Source of the DNA: Actinidia chinensis
Taxonomy: Eukaryota; Streptophyta; Magnoliopsida; Ericales; Actinidiaceae
Length of the DNA: 22,810 nt
Reading direction: 5' to 3'
Assembly: GCA_009663005.1 (NCBI GenBank)
Contig: VIGQ01001111.1
Coordinates: forward strand, 20,001 to 42,810
Under the pieces are notes generated by a model. That model saw only the letters and a list, made by a program, of their open reading frames with translations, was not told the DNA's origin and did no database searches. The position numbers and the translations under genes were made by a program. Of the stretch, positions 1 through 8,267 are shown in pieces (within the stretch, counting starts at the first letter, position 1; each line of letters starts with the position of its first letter).

Positions 1-683
1 AATCATAGAGTGAAGGGAAGGAGAAATCATGGAGATTAGAAGGTTGGACATGATTGAAACCCTTAGAGAGAGGAATTATTACAGACCGAGAAAAACCATG
101 ATCAACATGAAAAACAAAGGGACTGAAATTCCAAACCTCATTAATCGATCACGTATTGTAAACAATGGCGCCCATTCTTCTCCAACTTGCAAAGGCACAA
201 ACATTATGAAAATAAGGTACAGGTAAAGGTACAAGGATGTGTAAATATGGGTTTGTCAGTACGATAAATAAAAAAGAGGATATTGAAAGCCCAAGGATAT
301 GTCTGTAAAAGAATATATTTTCATAATTTCTGCAGTGCACTATATGTAAACAATCAATTACTTTTTTTTTTTTTTTAAAACAATGCAAAAAATTAGTTTT
401 AAAAGGCTTAGTTGAATCAATGTTCTTCGTATGAATAAGTGTATAAGTGACCAAAAGTAAGATACAAACCCAAGGGTTGGTATAAAAAGCATGTTAATTA
501 TATTATCAAGCTAAATTTCATCTCTCTAAATAAAAAAAATCTATTTTTGTACCCATTTACTTTGAAATAAGATTGAAATTAGGCCATTCCATACCGAGAA
601 GTCCTAAGTACTTCTTCCTAGCATAATACCAAGAATAAGAATTAGTAAAATAAGCGGTTCTTGCAGGGATTGCAAAAAACATT
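1..683. other. AT-rich noncoding sequence
   Basis: No convincing gene is visible. The stretch has many stops in all frames and includes a run of about 15 T at 362-376. Short open frames here are random-looking and have no flanking splice or promoter signals that I can support. Confidence 0.6.
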
Positions 684-721
684 TTTTAAGTATGAATTTT
701 CAAAAAAATTCATACTTAAAA
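684..721. repeat. Perfect 17-bp-arm inverted repeat with 4-nt loop
   Basis: The left arm ttttaagtatgaatttt (684-700) is exactly reverse-complemented at 705-721, with the loop caaa between. This is the longest perfect hairpin I found in the window. It is very AT-rich. It could be a small palindromic MITE remnant or a hairpin transcript, but nothing around it identifies a transposon end. Confidence 0.9.
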
Positions 722-841
722 TTTCGAGAATCTGTTAATTCCAGAATTATTCGTTAGCAAAAAACACTACTTCCCTCTCCTTCAAGTCCAATGCCCAAAT
801 CATATCCAACCAGACCAAAAGATTCCCCACTTTTGTAAAGT

Positions 842-853
842 GGCCGAAAGGCC
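842..853. repeat. GGCC-GAAA-GGCC mini-hairpin
   Basis: The sequence ggccgaaaggcc has four perfect GC pairs closing a GAAA loop, which in RNA would be a GNRA tetraloop. It lies about 60 bases upstream of the 914-1207 open frame. No function can be assigned. Confidence 0.7.
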
Positions 854-913
854 GTTCTTGGTAAAAGTTGAAAGATAAGAATGTACTAAGAAAGTCCATC
901 TCTGATAAAAGTC

Positions 914-1207
914 ATGAGGGAAAATTTTCCAACAAGCTTGTTACATAACAAAAGCTTCACTCTTTTATTCAATTTACATCATCCCGCCAGTGCTTCGGTT
1001 TTGAAGAAAATTTTAGCGAGGGGAGCATATTCCAAAGTCTGCGGTCGAGGGTATCCTTCTCTTGCCAAATTCAAGCGTAACAAGCAGCCAAAGAGTGCCG
1101 TAAGCAAAGCTCTAGCACCTTATATGTCCCTCCAAGGTAAGTTGGATTCAAAAACGCCTGAGCATCTAGGACAGGCCAAGGGCATCATTAAAAGCTTCTA
1201 TATTTAG
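914..1207 (+). CDS. Possible small plus-strand ORF, unknown product
   Basis: A 97-codon frame runs from ATG at 914 to a stop at 1207. The C-terminal two thirds is basic (AKFKRNKQPKSAVSKALAP) and rich in Lys, Ser and Ala, unlike the Phe/Leu-rich noise of other frames here. No domain, signal peptide or membrane segment is recognisable. A GT donor-like site lies inside it at about 1136 (aaggtaag), so the real product, if any, could be spliced there. It may be a fragment of a transposon or a dead gene. Confidence 0.25.
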   Translation: MRENFPTSLLHNKSFTLLFNLHHPASASVLKKILARGAYSKVCGRGYPSLAKFKRNKQPKSAVSKALAPYMSLQGKLDSKTPEHLGQAKGIIKSFYI

Positions 1208-1244
1208 AAGCCCATACCACCAAAAAATTCAAGATTTTCACAGA

Positions 1245-1252
1245 AAACCCTA
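1245..1252 (+). promoter_or_regulatory. Telo-box motif AAACCCTA
   Basis: The sequence aaaccctag occurs here, about 45 bases before an ATG at 1293 that opens a 32-codon frame (1293-1391). In plants this motif is common near the 5' ends of translation-related genes. Here it is a single short match and may be chance. Confidence 0.3.
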
Positions 1253-1292
1253 GTCTTCCTGTGGATCTTACGCTCTTCCCCTTGAACCACCA

Positions 1293-1391
1293 ATGTTGAA
1301 CGGCCTAAGAATCATGAAACCGAAGAGCAAACACGGATTTTTTTTTGAAAATGCATACAACAACCTGAGTTACATGCGTCAAAATATTTAG
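1293..1391 (+). CDS. Short ORF downstream of telo-box, doubtful
   Basis: A 32-codon frame begins ATG TTG AAC GGC and ends at TAG 1389-1391. It contains a basic stretch (MKPKSKHG) and three Phe codons from a T9 run. The ATG follows a short CT-containing leader (ctcttccccttgaaccacca), which is why I mention it. It has no recognisable domain and could be the first exon of something or nothing at all. Confidence 0.15.
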   Translation: MLNGLRIMKPKSKHGFFFENAYNNLSYMRQNI

Positions 1392-2549
1392 TTTTATATG
1401 TTTGTTTATACGTCATCTATAGGTCAAGGCAATTATTATATGACATCTATATGAATAAAATAAAAAAAAGATATAACAAAACATGTTACCAGTAATTCTA
1501 ATGTATGGGGACGGAGAGAATTTGCATTCTGCATGCATGTTTTCTTTTTAGCATCGAAATAAAGTTTGCGCTTCATGTGTGCCTAATGAAATGTAATCAA
1601 GTTTAGAAAAAAAAAAAATTAGAAACTTAAGTGTTTGATGGGCGTTGTGTAGTGTCTGTGTCAAACTTGGTGCTCTCTTCCAACGGGCCCAATAAACATA
1701 ATGGGCAACACCACATGGACAAAATGCTTGAGTCCAAATTACATGGCAGTAGGTAAAGGGGTTGATTATATACCGCACAAATTCGTAGATGGTGAGCATG
1801 TGGGAAATCAACAATTTGTTTGCTTTAACTTGCTGATGGTTTTGCCAAAAAGCAGACATCATCTGCGAGAAAAAGTGTGAGAAACTTGAGGTCCTTGAGA
1901 CACCATGAAAGTCCTGGGGGGAGGGCTATTTGCTGAGCAAACATTTCTGAAGAGCCAATGAACAAACCTTCAAAGCGCAAAATAAGGAACAGATACAGGT
2001 ACATGGTAAACCCCTTCGAGGTCTAAAAAAGTCTGAAAATAAGGCCACATTATTCAGCACACATAGACACCACTGTAATGCCACTTCATCAATAGTTCAA
2101 AATCATCTAGATCCAAAACCCAAAATGAACCCTCATTAGTAAAAGAAAAAACCTCACCCATCATGTTTGTAAGCATGAATCATATCAGCTTCAAATCCAG
2201 AACCCCTCTTCTGTCCCGTGTCTCTAGTTTTTCGGTCAGGTAATGGAAAATCTCAAAAGCAATTAAAAGATAATCATTAACGGGCTACCTGGGACAAAGG
2301 CACTATGCGTATCTGAATTAAAAACTGGCGCCCCAATTTAAGTTTTTTAGGCAACAACTTGATAATAAATCTCGCGAATTATATTGCAGAAAAATGATAG
2401 GTTGGAACTCCATCATCATCTTTGGGCTTTTTTCATCTTGCAGATGCAGAGAAAGAGTATGATCACGTCAAATGCCTCTGTTCCATTACGATATCAGGAA
2501 TGCCTTAGTATCGCCAAAACTTTTGGAACAAAAGAGCAGGTTTGTATGG
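1392..2549. other. Noncoding, no gene seen
   Basis: Mixed AT-rich sequence with scattered stops. A purine/GC-richer patch at about 1860-2030 includes a G8 run at 1915-1923 interrupted by one A. I could not support an exon there. No repeat family was recognised. Confidence 0.5.
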
Positions 2550-3240
2550 CAAGACAAAAACATCATGATCAGATAATAACATCCAACGCTATAATATACA
2601 CAACTAAAAACATATCGAAAAGAGGTAATAGGATTCTAATACCTGCCTGTAAAAGAACAAATAAGCTACTCTATTGAACCTAAGCTCTAATAAGTGAAAG
2701 GATCCACACCCAATAGTTGAAACACATTGCCTTTGAATATGGGGCAATCAGTTGCCTCTGAATACACCCAACATGAAAGGAAAACGGGAGCTGACATGAA
2801 GGTGATTTGAGTTATGAGGGTAAGAACAAAAACCACCAAAGTACTCTAAAGTCACACTAACAAAACACCAACTAGTGGCCAATCAATATATGTAATATTG
2901 ATAGGGAACTCATGACAGTAACCAAAGCTTATAACTTTATTTCGTATCAGAAACAGTTGAAAATTAAGTCATAACTCCCACTAACTGAAATAATTAGTAG
3001 CAAGTATAGGTTATCTAAGTGAAATATTGCATTAACAAAATGTGTAGAATGAAACGCATGAGAAAAATGTACGGCCCCCTCAGGTATCAATTAAAAATAT
3101 GCGCAAAAAAACCACAGAAGCTAGCAATTAATACAAAATAAAAAGAAAGAAATCAATTACCAGAATATACCAGCCTCTTGAGAAGGAAAATACAGAAAAA
3201 TCCTTGACACAGAATAATGGGAAGCAAATATAAGAGAGAT
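2550..3240. repeat. Diverged tandem unit, copy 1
   Basis: This copy matches 3405-4010 in the same order and orientation. Shared anchors are atgatca (2565 and 3421), a cctgcctgtaaaag / cctagctgtaaaag pair (2642 and 3499), accaaagctt (2921 and 3729) and tatcaatta (about 3085 and 3910). The offset drifts between about 808 and 857 bases because of indels. It looks like an old local duplication of intron or intergenic DNA. No exon is convincingly conserved between the copies. Confidence 0.7.
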
Positions 3241-3404
3241 TAACCGGGCACTTCCCTACAGAATGCGTGCCTTCCCAAGAGATCCAAGACATGTTAAATA
3301 AAATGCATTCAGTGTGCTGGAAAGTTCCCCGGGGAATAGAAGAAGGAAGACATGATCACCTGCAATCAATTGTTTCAAAACTAAATCCTCTACTTTGTGA
3401 GTGT

Positions 3405-4010
3405 GTGACAAGAAAAACTCATGATCAAATTATGAATAACAAAAAAATATCATAATATAACAACTAAAACAAGGTAATAAAGAGAGAGGATTCCAAAACC
3501 TAGCTGTAAAAGCATACAAAAGTAAGCTTAAAAAGTGGGACCTAAAACCCATTTCGACAGGGACAATCATAGCAGCTAAATTTACACAAAAAGGAAAAGG
3601 AAAATTCTTATGTGAAGGGTGGTTAAGATATTAGACTTAGAACAAAATCAGCTAAAGATAACAAAATTAAAAAGATTAGAATGGCCCTCTCCGCACGTAT
3701 TGTAATTGATAAGAAAGCCTTGGAAGTAACCAAAGCTTGTCACTATTGCATCAGCAACAGTTTAATGAGTAAAAACCAACATACCACTGTCTAATCAAGT
3801 GGCATCCATGATAGGATTTGAAGATATTAGTTCATGCACAAAGGGTGTCGCACTTCATAGATCCCCAGGTGTCCACCAAAAATATTTGAGAACAAACGCT
3901 GGTTGCGTGTATCAATTAAATAAAGGAAAAAACCAATGAGCCAGAAATGATATAAAGCCTCTTCTTTCTGTAAAAAATAAAAAGAAAACTACATGGAAAC
4001 TACAAGGAAA
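3405..4010. repeat. Diverged tandem unit, copy 2
   Basis: This is the second copy of the unit at 2550-3240, with the anchors described there. It is shorter by several internal gaps. A 62-codon plus-strand open frame at 3267-3455 straddles the copy start and is not preserved in copy 1, so I do not call it a gene. Confidence 0.7.
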
Positions 4011-5712
4011 CTAATCAGACATTTCCCCCAAGGAGTTGTTTGGCCTACCACACCAACCACTCATCCAAAAACTTCCAGCAACTAGCACACGGAAAAAATT
4101 AAGCAGTACATGAAAATTAAAAAAAAAAAAAAAAAAAGAGGATTCAGGACAATTTTCACTGATGATAAAACAGAGTGGAGACAAAAAAGGACGTAGGGTA
4201 GCTATCAAAAGATTAAAATAGAAAAGGCACTCAAGCTCAGAAAATCAATCAAGAGCCAACTCCATCACAAATAGGAGCACAAAGAACTATAAAATGACAA
4301 ATAGGTCTACAGGAAATGAAGCAGCAAACCATTCAAATCCGGGAGGAAAAGCCCTTCAAAGTTTACACATGCGATCCACAAATAATATTATATAAAAAGG
4401 GAAACTTGCCACAAAAAACCAAGAAATTTTTACGTCGTCTTTTCTCTATGTGAGGGAGAAAGGCAGCCAACAAACTTAAGTTAACTGACCCGTCTCTTGT
4501 TGGTTTAGATGGTTATTCAAAAACGAAGAAAAAAAGATAGAGAGAACATTGATCAAGTCTTAAAGGATATTTTTGTTCGAGTCTAGTCAAAATATATTCA
4601 AAATATCTGGTCTTCAACCTCTACTTATCAGCAAAAAATAGAGGAATAAACATAAAACATACCTACTGTGAAGCCAATTAATTAACTAAAATATCAGATA
4701 TTAAATAACTGGATTGAAGCAGCAACAATGGTCCACCCAATTATTGTCACAAGCTGCGACCGATGAGTTAACCTATAGTAGCAGTTTCTAGCCAGGGATG
4801 ATTTTTTTTTTAAAATGCCATCATTCACACAAAACTTTGACCGGCACTTGGAAAAGTCAAAATGAAGAAAATATTAATTCTAGCAGGATAAATAAGTAGG
4901 AGATTGTCAGAAAGAAGCTATGGCAACTACACAAGTCAATAAGCAAGACAACTACTTGGGGAAACATAACTAATGTTCTCAAGAAGTGGCCTTAGTATGG
5001 TTACTAATGAGTTCTAAGAAAGAGATTCCAGGACAGTCTAAAAGCCAAAGATTGTGATAGGATGACTCACTCCTAAAACCACTGATATGCAAGCGATCTA
5101 ACATTGAGCTACAATATTTGTGTACATGCACAAAAGATCTCTCATAGAATATAGTTAGAAACATCTTACAGTGTCAAGGACCACACACACACACAAAAAA
5201 AAAAACGAGAATAAAAGCTGGCGGAAGAAAAACAAAACTACCAGAAAAATGCAAATTTCATCAAAGTTCTCCAGTATGAATTGAACCTATGACCGACCAG
5301 TCAGTTCATAATCAGCTGCTCGACCCCTCGTTTACTGGATTTTTGTATTCATTTTAGAGTACATTTAAGGAATACTAAACAACAAAAGTAATAACATGGA
5401 AAAGAAAATTACCAACTCCTCCAAATAGATTTGAAACTTTGTGTCAGAAAGATGAGCACCCCCTCAAAAAAAAAATAGATACTACGAAAACTCCATGACA
5501 TATTCGATGCAATTACATGTAAAAATAATCATAAGCTAATAATATACCTACCATTACCATATAATAGCTCCAAATATGAAACGAATGAACTTTGATAGAG
5601 AATGGAGCAATTCTCCCAACTCACGGAACAGATAAACAAAAATAACAATGTATGGGAGCTACAATTGGTAGTCTTTCAGGCATCACAGGAAAACTGACAG
5701 TAGGGTAACCAG
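4011..5712. other. Noncoding, weak exon-like traces only
   Basis: The stretch holds an A17-18 run near 4120-4137, an (AC)n tract at about 5184-5195 followed by an A run, and a 70-nt palindromic element at 5270-5339. Two minus-strand stop-free patches, 4979-5121 and about 4700-4775, have an AG before them but no supporting neighbour. I treat them as unproven. Confidence 0.5.
5270..5339 (-). repeat. 70-nt element closed by 7-bp inverted repeats, tRNA-sized
   Basis: On the minus strand it starts TCCAGTA and ends TACTGGA, a perfect 7-bp pair. Near its 3' end it contains GGTTCAATTC, close to a Pol III B box. The interior, however, folds more naturally as a single long hairpin (TATGA/TCATA plus CTGA/TCGG) than as a cloverleaf, and no proper D arm or anticodon loop is present. 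A decayed tRNA, a tRNA-derived SINE head or a chance palindrome are all possible. Confidence 0.3.
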
Positions 5713-5934
5713 AACATAAAATAAACTAAACTGATTACGATCCCATGCATTGGGTTGAAAGCTTTCGATACGTGTCTGACAAAATTTCTTGTTAGCCAAA
5801 TATCACTAATCTACACAAGAATATATTCTTCAAAATGTTGCAAAAACCTTAATTCTTGCAACAAATCCAATATAACAGGCCAAACAAAAAATGACACACA
5901 ACACAGCTCAAACCAAATATTTTCCAAACTCTGT

Positions 5935-5952
5935 CTCTGTCTCTGTCTCTTC
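5935..5952. repeat. (TCTCTG)n microsatellite
   Basis: Three TCTCTG-type units lie in a row within copy 1 of the segmental duplication. The equivalent place in copy 2 is a plain CT tract, so this has changed since duplication. Confidence 0.8.
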
Positions 5953-6155
5953 CATAACACCCAAGAGGAATACAACTGCTGAAACGAGATTGGATTGGTT
6001 AGTATCCAACAAAATTATTACATTGTAAAGTTAGCTCTAACTTAAGATATAAAATTTGGAAGAGAGAAAATAAAATAAAAGGTACGATTCAACTCAAACT
6101 TCTAATTACCACTAACCCTGTGTCTTTCATTGGCTGAGGCTTCAATACTTAAAGG

Positions 6156-6240
6156 TCAAGACCTGAAAAAAACCTCTATACTCTTTTGATAATTGAATAT
6201 GACGGGGAGCCTCCATTGCAATCCCGCACTTGTGAATAAC
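6156..6240 (-). CDS. Candidate last exon, frame ambiguous
   Basis: The acceptor gttcacag lies at 6241-6248. Joined in phase to the previous exon, it reads LFTSAGLQWRLPVIFNYQ... to a TGA at 6158-6156. A second frame is also open (KCGIAMEAPRHIQLSKEY) and could end at CAG|GTCTTG. I cannot choose between them from sequence alone. The duplicate at 20.0-20.1 kb keeps the acceptor but breaks both frames. Confidence 0.2.
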
Positions 6241-7116
6241 CTGTGAACTCAACTTGCACAATAAACAGATTATGGGGGTAATAATTCTCCAAAAATCACA
6301 ACTGCAGACAATTCTATCTTCAGCATTAATAAAAGTAACATGAGAGAGAGAGACAGAGAGATTTGCCTGGCATGACATGTACTGCTGGTGCTGTCATAAA
6401 TGCCCCCCCTCTGCAATTGTAAGAATATACATTCAAGTCTGACAGAAACATGGATTAGGAAGGAAAGGTTAGGTAAATTTCTATCTACCTGCAAACCCCT
6501 CAAGGGAATCACAAGTTAGGACAGGAAAATAGCCTTACTCCTGGCCCTCTAGAAAAGGGTTTTGATCCTCTTGAGCGTGAGCTCACAGAATTGCAGCCAA
6601 TAATCTACAATAAAATATCAAAAAGCTCACTATAAATAGCCAGCAGAGGGAAAAAGCATACCATTCTTTTGAAACATAAAGAATACCATGTAGGACAGGT
6701 TTGAAGAGGGACTCTGACTAACAGGCGAAAAAAACACTATCGGCAAGACCCTATAAAAAAACATTATAATGTAAAAGTCAGGGTACAAAAAAACAACCTC
6801 ACACAAGAGGCGATTCCTTGCAGCTGCTGTAGGAATTGCATGTTTACGAAACTTCGAATTTGCATCCAGAAAAAGGTACAATGCAATGCCCCAATATATC
6901 TGCTAAGCATTTGCTATCATCGTATTCATTACTTGTCAGGAAACTATCACAAGAATTGTCATGTAATATTACCATAAGAAATACTCTAATTTAAAAAATG
7001 AAGCCACATTATCAAGCCAGAAACAGCATGAAATTCAATTGCAGTTTTTTTTTTTCTCATCCCCTAGAAGAAAAAAATTATTCAAGCCGTGTTACATGAA
7101 GTGCGACTCTTGACAT
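6156..7116 (-). CDS. Candidate multi-exon gene, unknown family (overall model)
   Basis: This is a minus-strand chain of small exons: 7096-7116, 6798-6902, 6687-6750, 6539-6604, 6367-6410 and 6156-6240. Most junctions are phase 0 and every intron is long enough for a plant. Acceptors look good, for example ttgttag-, ttttatag-, attgtag- and attgcag-type sites. The product would be about 160 residues, with an aromatic/hydrophobic start (IYWGIALYLFLDA), a basic-Ala segment and a Ser/Gly/Arg-rich middle (SSRSRGSKPFSRGPG). No domain was recognised. One exon needs a single base removed from an A7 run to stay in frame. The gene may extend further upstream or downstream. It is either real, or a decayed gene with believable remnants. 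Confidence 0.35.
6367..6410 (-). CDS. Candidate exon with possible GC donor
   Basis: After the acceptor ttacaattgcag the frame reads RGGIYDSTSSTCHA with two bases left over. The expected donor position reads CCAG|GCAAAT, so this would be a GC-AG intron, which is a rare but real class in plants. The following GA microsatellite would fall in the intron. The duplicate (rev-comp around 20260-20310) preserves the acceptor and the CAG|GCAAC end but carries an indel that shifts the frame. A C7 run inside may be miscounted. Confidence 0.25.
6539..6604 (-). CDS. Candidate exon, 22 codons, Ser/Gly/Arg-rich
   Basis: The acceptor attgtag lies at 6605-6611 and the donor GA|GTAAGG at 6538-6533 is a good match to the plant consensus. 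The frame reads IIGCNSVSSRSRGSKPFSRG then PG, phase 0 at both ends. Its content looks like a basic low-complexity linker. The exon is absent from the duplicate at 20.4 kb, where similarity begins at the intron just after it. Confidence 0.42.
6687..6750 (-). CDS. Candidate exon with a 1-base frameshift in an A7 run
   Basis: The acceptor ttttttatag precedes GGTCTTGCC and the donor is ATG|GTATTC. As written, the exon is 64 nt and hits TAG after ten codons. If the homopolymer at 6728-6734 had six bases, it would be 63 nt, phase 0 on both sides, reading GLADSVFSPVSQSPSSNLSYM split across a smooth junction with the preceding exon. The Ser/Pro content suits a linker. Either the assembly has one extra base or the gene is broken here. 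Confidence 0.35.
6798..6902 (-). CDS. Strong candidate internal exon, 35 codons
   Basis: The exon is open from the AG at 6903-6904 to GAG|GTTGTT at 6797. It reads QIYWGIALYLFLDANSKF, then RKHAIPTAAARNRLLCE. The amino-acid mix (Trp, Asp, Asn, Lys, Arg, His, Pro, Ala) is not what a T-rich intron gives, so this is the most protein-like patch in the window. The donor GTTGTT is weak. Both ends are phase 0. The last Cys-Glu joins smoothly to GLADSV in the next exon. Starting at the CAG three bases later would drop one residue. Family unknown. Confidence 0.45.
7096..7116 (-). CDS. Possible first coding exon (MSRVALH)
   Basis: ATG at 7116-7114 opens seven codons ending at a GTAACA donor (7095-7090), out phase 0, which matches the exon at 6798-6902. 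The ATG follows a CT-rich run ending in tag, so this could also be an internal exon starting at that AG. It was chosen only because phase and distance (about 190-nt intron) fit. No promoter was identified upstream. Confidence 0.2.
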
Positions 7117-7214
7117 AACTAGGGAAGCCGGAAACAAGATAGGTACGGTAATAGAAAAAATAGCATGTTTACATTTCTTGCACTTTTTTTAGCAAAATGA
7201 CAAAACAGATTTCA

Positions 7215-7420
7215 AACAAAGTGTATAGCTAAGAAAAAAACTCAACTTCTAATTATGATGGTATTTTGATTCTTGTCTGATCAGATTAAGCATGATGATT
7301 TCAGCCTTTTCAGGTAATCAATGGGGATAAATCAAATCGAGGTAACTGATTCAACTAGGTCATGAAATGAAGACTACAGTATGGTAATAGTGCTTAAAGA
7401 AATAACCAAACTGGTATCAT
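7215..7420. repeat. Diverged direct repeat, copy 1 (pairs with 10235-10456)
   Basis: Shared blocks in the same order are attatgatggtattttgatt, tttcagccttttcaggt, aaatcaaatcgaggt and gactacagta...agtgcttaaa. The copies lie about 3.0 kb apart and bracket the hairpin-rich block at 8.6-9.66 kb and the 3' exons at 7.7-8.3 kb. This is probably an old local duplication. Confidence 0.8.
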
Positions 7421-7448
7421 GTGTAAGTAATTCATAATCATACTCGCA

Positions 7449-7484
7449 AAATTATATTTTGCAATTGCGTTGCAAAATTGCCTT
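7449..7484. repeat. Nested AT-rich hairpin
   Basis: The sequence ttttgcaattgcgttgcaaaa pairs TTTTGCAA with TTGCAAAA over a 5-nt loop. The flanking gcaaaatta and aaaattgc can extend or compete with the stem. No function is visible. Confidence 0.6.
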
Positions 7485-7725
7485 TCCCTAATATAATGTA
7501 ACTATGTTAAAATTTCACAAGTGATAAGAGGTTTAAAATTTGAAAAAATGAAATGAAGAACAAAAAAAATATGAAGCTTGGTTAAAAAGGGCAAATAAAT
7601 ATTGCAGACTACATAAATAAGTAATCGGCAAACAATGGCAGTAAGCATTCATGATTAATAGAAAAATCAATGCAGGAGAAGTGCTCCCTTTAACATGAAA
7701 ATATCATCATAGACAAGGAAACGGG

Positions 7726-7836
7726 TCACATAAAATATTTAGGGAGAGAGTGTATGTTGTCAAATATGTTGACCAAGAAATTGTCTGCCCGGAAGCCGTC
7801 AACTATATCCAATGGATCTTGTTCGCGTCCTGATCT
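7726..7836 (-). CDS. Candidate terminal exon of a second minus-strand gene
   Basis: After gattcttttag (7837-7847) there are 36 sense codons then TGA (7728-7726): RSGREQDPLDIVDGFRADNF followed by LVNIFDNIHSLPKYFM. The content is balanced (Asp, Arg, Asn, Pro, Gln) and not a T-rich artefact, and the frame before the AG is closed by that same TAG. It needs phase 0 input. An internal GTCAAC after NFL could serve as a weak donor, so joining to the exon at 6798-6902 (also phase 0) is conceivable. I did not recognise the family. Confidence 0.4.
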   Translation of the reverse strand, partial: RSGREQDPLDIVDGFRADNFLVNIFDNIHSLPKYFM

Positions 7837-7863
7837 CTAAAAGAATCATTACCAGCTGAAGTC

Positions 7864-7912
7864 TCACGTACTTGAGATCTGATTCTTTTCTCGTTCTACA
7901 AAAGGCACAAAA
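7864..7912 (-). CDS. Alternative terminal exon
   Basis: The acceptor tatatcattgcag is one of the best in the window. It is followed by FVPFVEREKNQISST and TGA (7866-7864) when joined to the two-base overhang of 8004-8076. It overlaps no other exon but competes with 7726-7836 as the gene's end. It could reflect alternative 3' splicing or a frameshifted single long exon running from 7912 to 7726. Confidence 0.25.
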
Positions 7913-8003
7913 CTGCAATGATATATACACATAATTGTCCTATAAAAAAACAATTAGTTGAAACATTCCGGCATTTTTAATTTACATGTATTTTGCAGAT
8001 TAC

Positions 8004-8076
8004 CTCCTCAATAATTTTGATGTGCCTTCTACTTCCTTTCTCTCGAACAATTGTACTTCACGGGAGCATGTTGTTT
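8004..8076 (-). CDS. Candidate internal exon upstream of 7726-7836
   Basis: The donor is GAG|GTAATC at 8003-7998. Two frames are open. One reads TTCSREVQLFERKEVEGTSK, then LLR, with two bases left over, which fits an alternative downstream exon 7864-7912 (acceptor tatcattgcag, then FVPFVEREKNQISST and a stop). The other starts later (TIVREKGSRRHIKIIEE) and joins phase 0 to 7726-7836 over a 167-nt intron. These are mutually exclusive models. Charged residues support some coding role. Confidence 0.3.
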
Positions 8077-8241
8077 CTTGGCCACAAGTATTCGCATATC
8101 AAATTAAAATCTAGATGAGTGCCAATTATCAGGCAAAAAATGGTTCCCACAGTCGGAAAAACTCACCTGTTTGTTCCTATTCCATGTTTATAAAGCTCTA
8201 TCGTAGCTATAAGAACCTAATCTAATGATGGTTAATTTTAC

Positions 8242-8267
8242 CTTTTAGCTGCATAGCCCTCTGTGTC
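8242..8267 (-). CDS. Possible 26-nt micro-exon
   Basis: The acceptor gtggttgccag precedes 26 nt ending AAAAG|GTAAAA, reading TQRAMQLK with one base over. That base exactly completes the first codon of the TTCSREV frame in 8004-8076. Its small size makes it easy to get by chance. Confidence 0.2.

Larger units (their letters stand above)
5713..6537. repeat. Segmental duplication, copy 1 (pairs with 19601-20431)
   Basis: About 825 bases align in order with 19601-20431. Shared anchors include ggttgaaagct, gagattggatggtt (with an indel), cctgaaaaaacct, gcctccatt, acagattatggg, a GA-rich microsatellite and ggattaggaag. Copy 1 contains the downstream exons of the candidate minus-strand gene at 6156-7116 and keeps them open. 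Similarity stops at 6537, one base inside the GTAAGG donor of the exon at 6539-6604. Confidence 0.85.

Noticed and set aside
4700..4775. Minus-strand patch after ctgctactatag, open in two frames
   Set aside because: Two equally open frames, a weak GTTATT donor and no partner exon; likely chance.
4979..5164. 61-codon minus-strand open frame (SSMLDRLHISGFRSESSYHN...) considered as a last exon
   Set aside because: It has a plausible AG before it but no neighbouring exon, no domain, and lies in stop-poor T-rich sequence.
8168..8207. Minus-strand 40-nt exon candidate reading TIELYKHGIGTN with a GTGAGT donor
   Set aside because: It would leave an intron of only about 35 nt to the 8242-8267 candidate, below the plant minimum, and its output phase does not fit 8004-8076.
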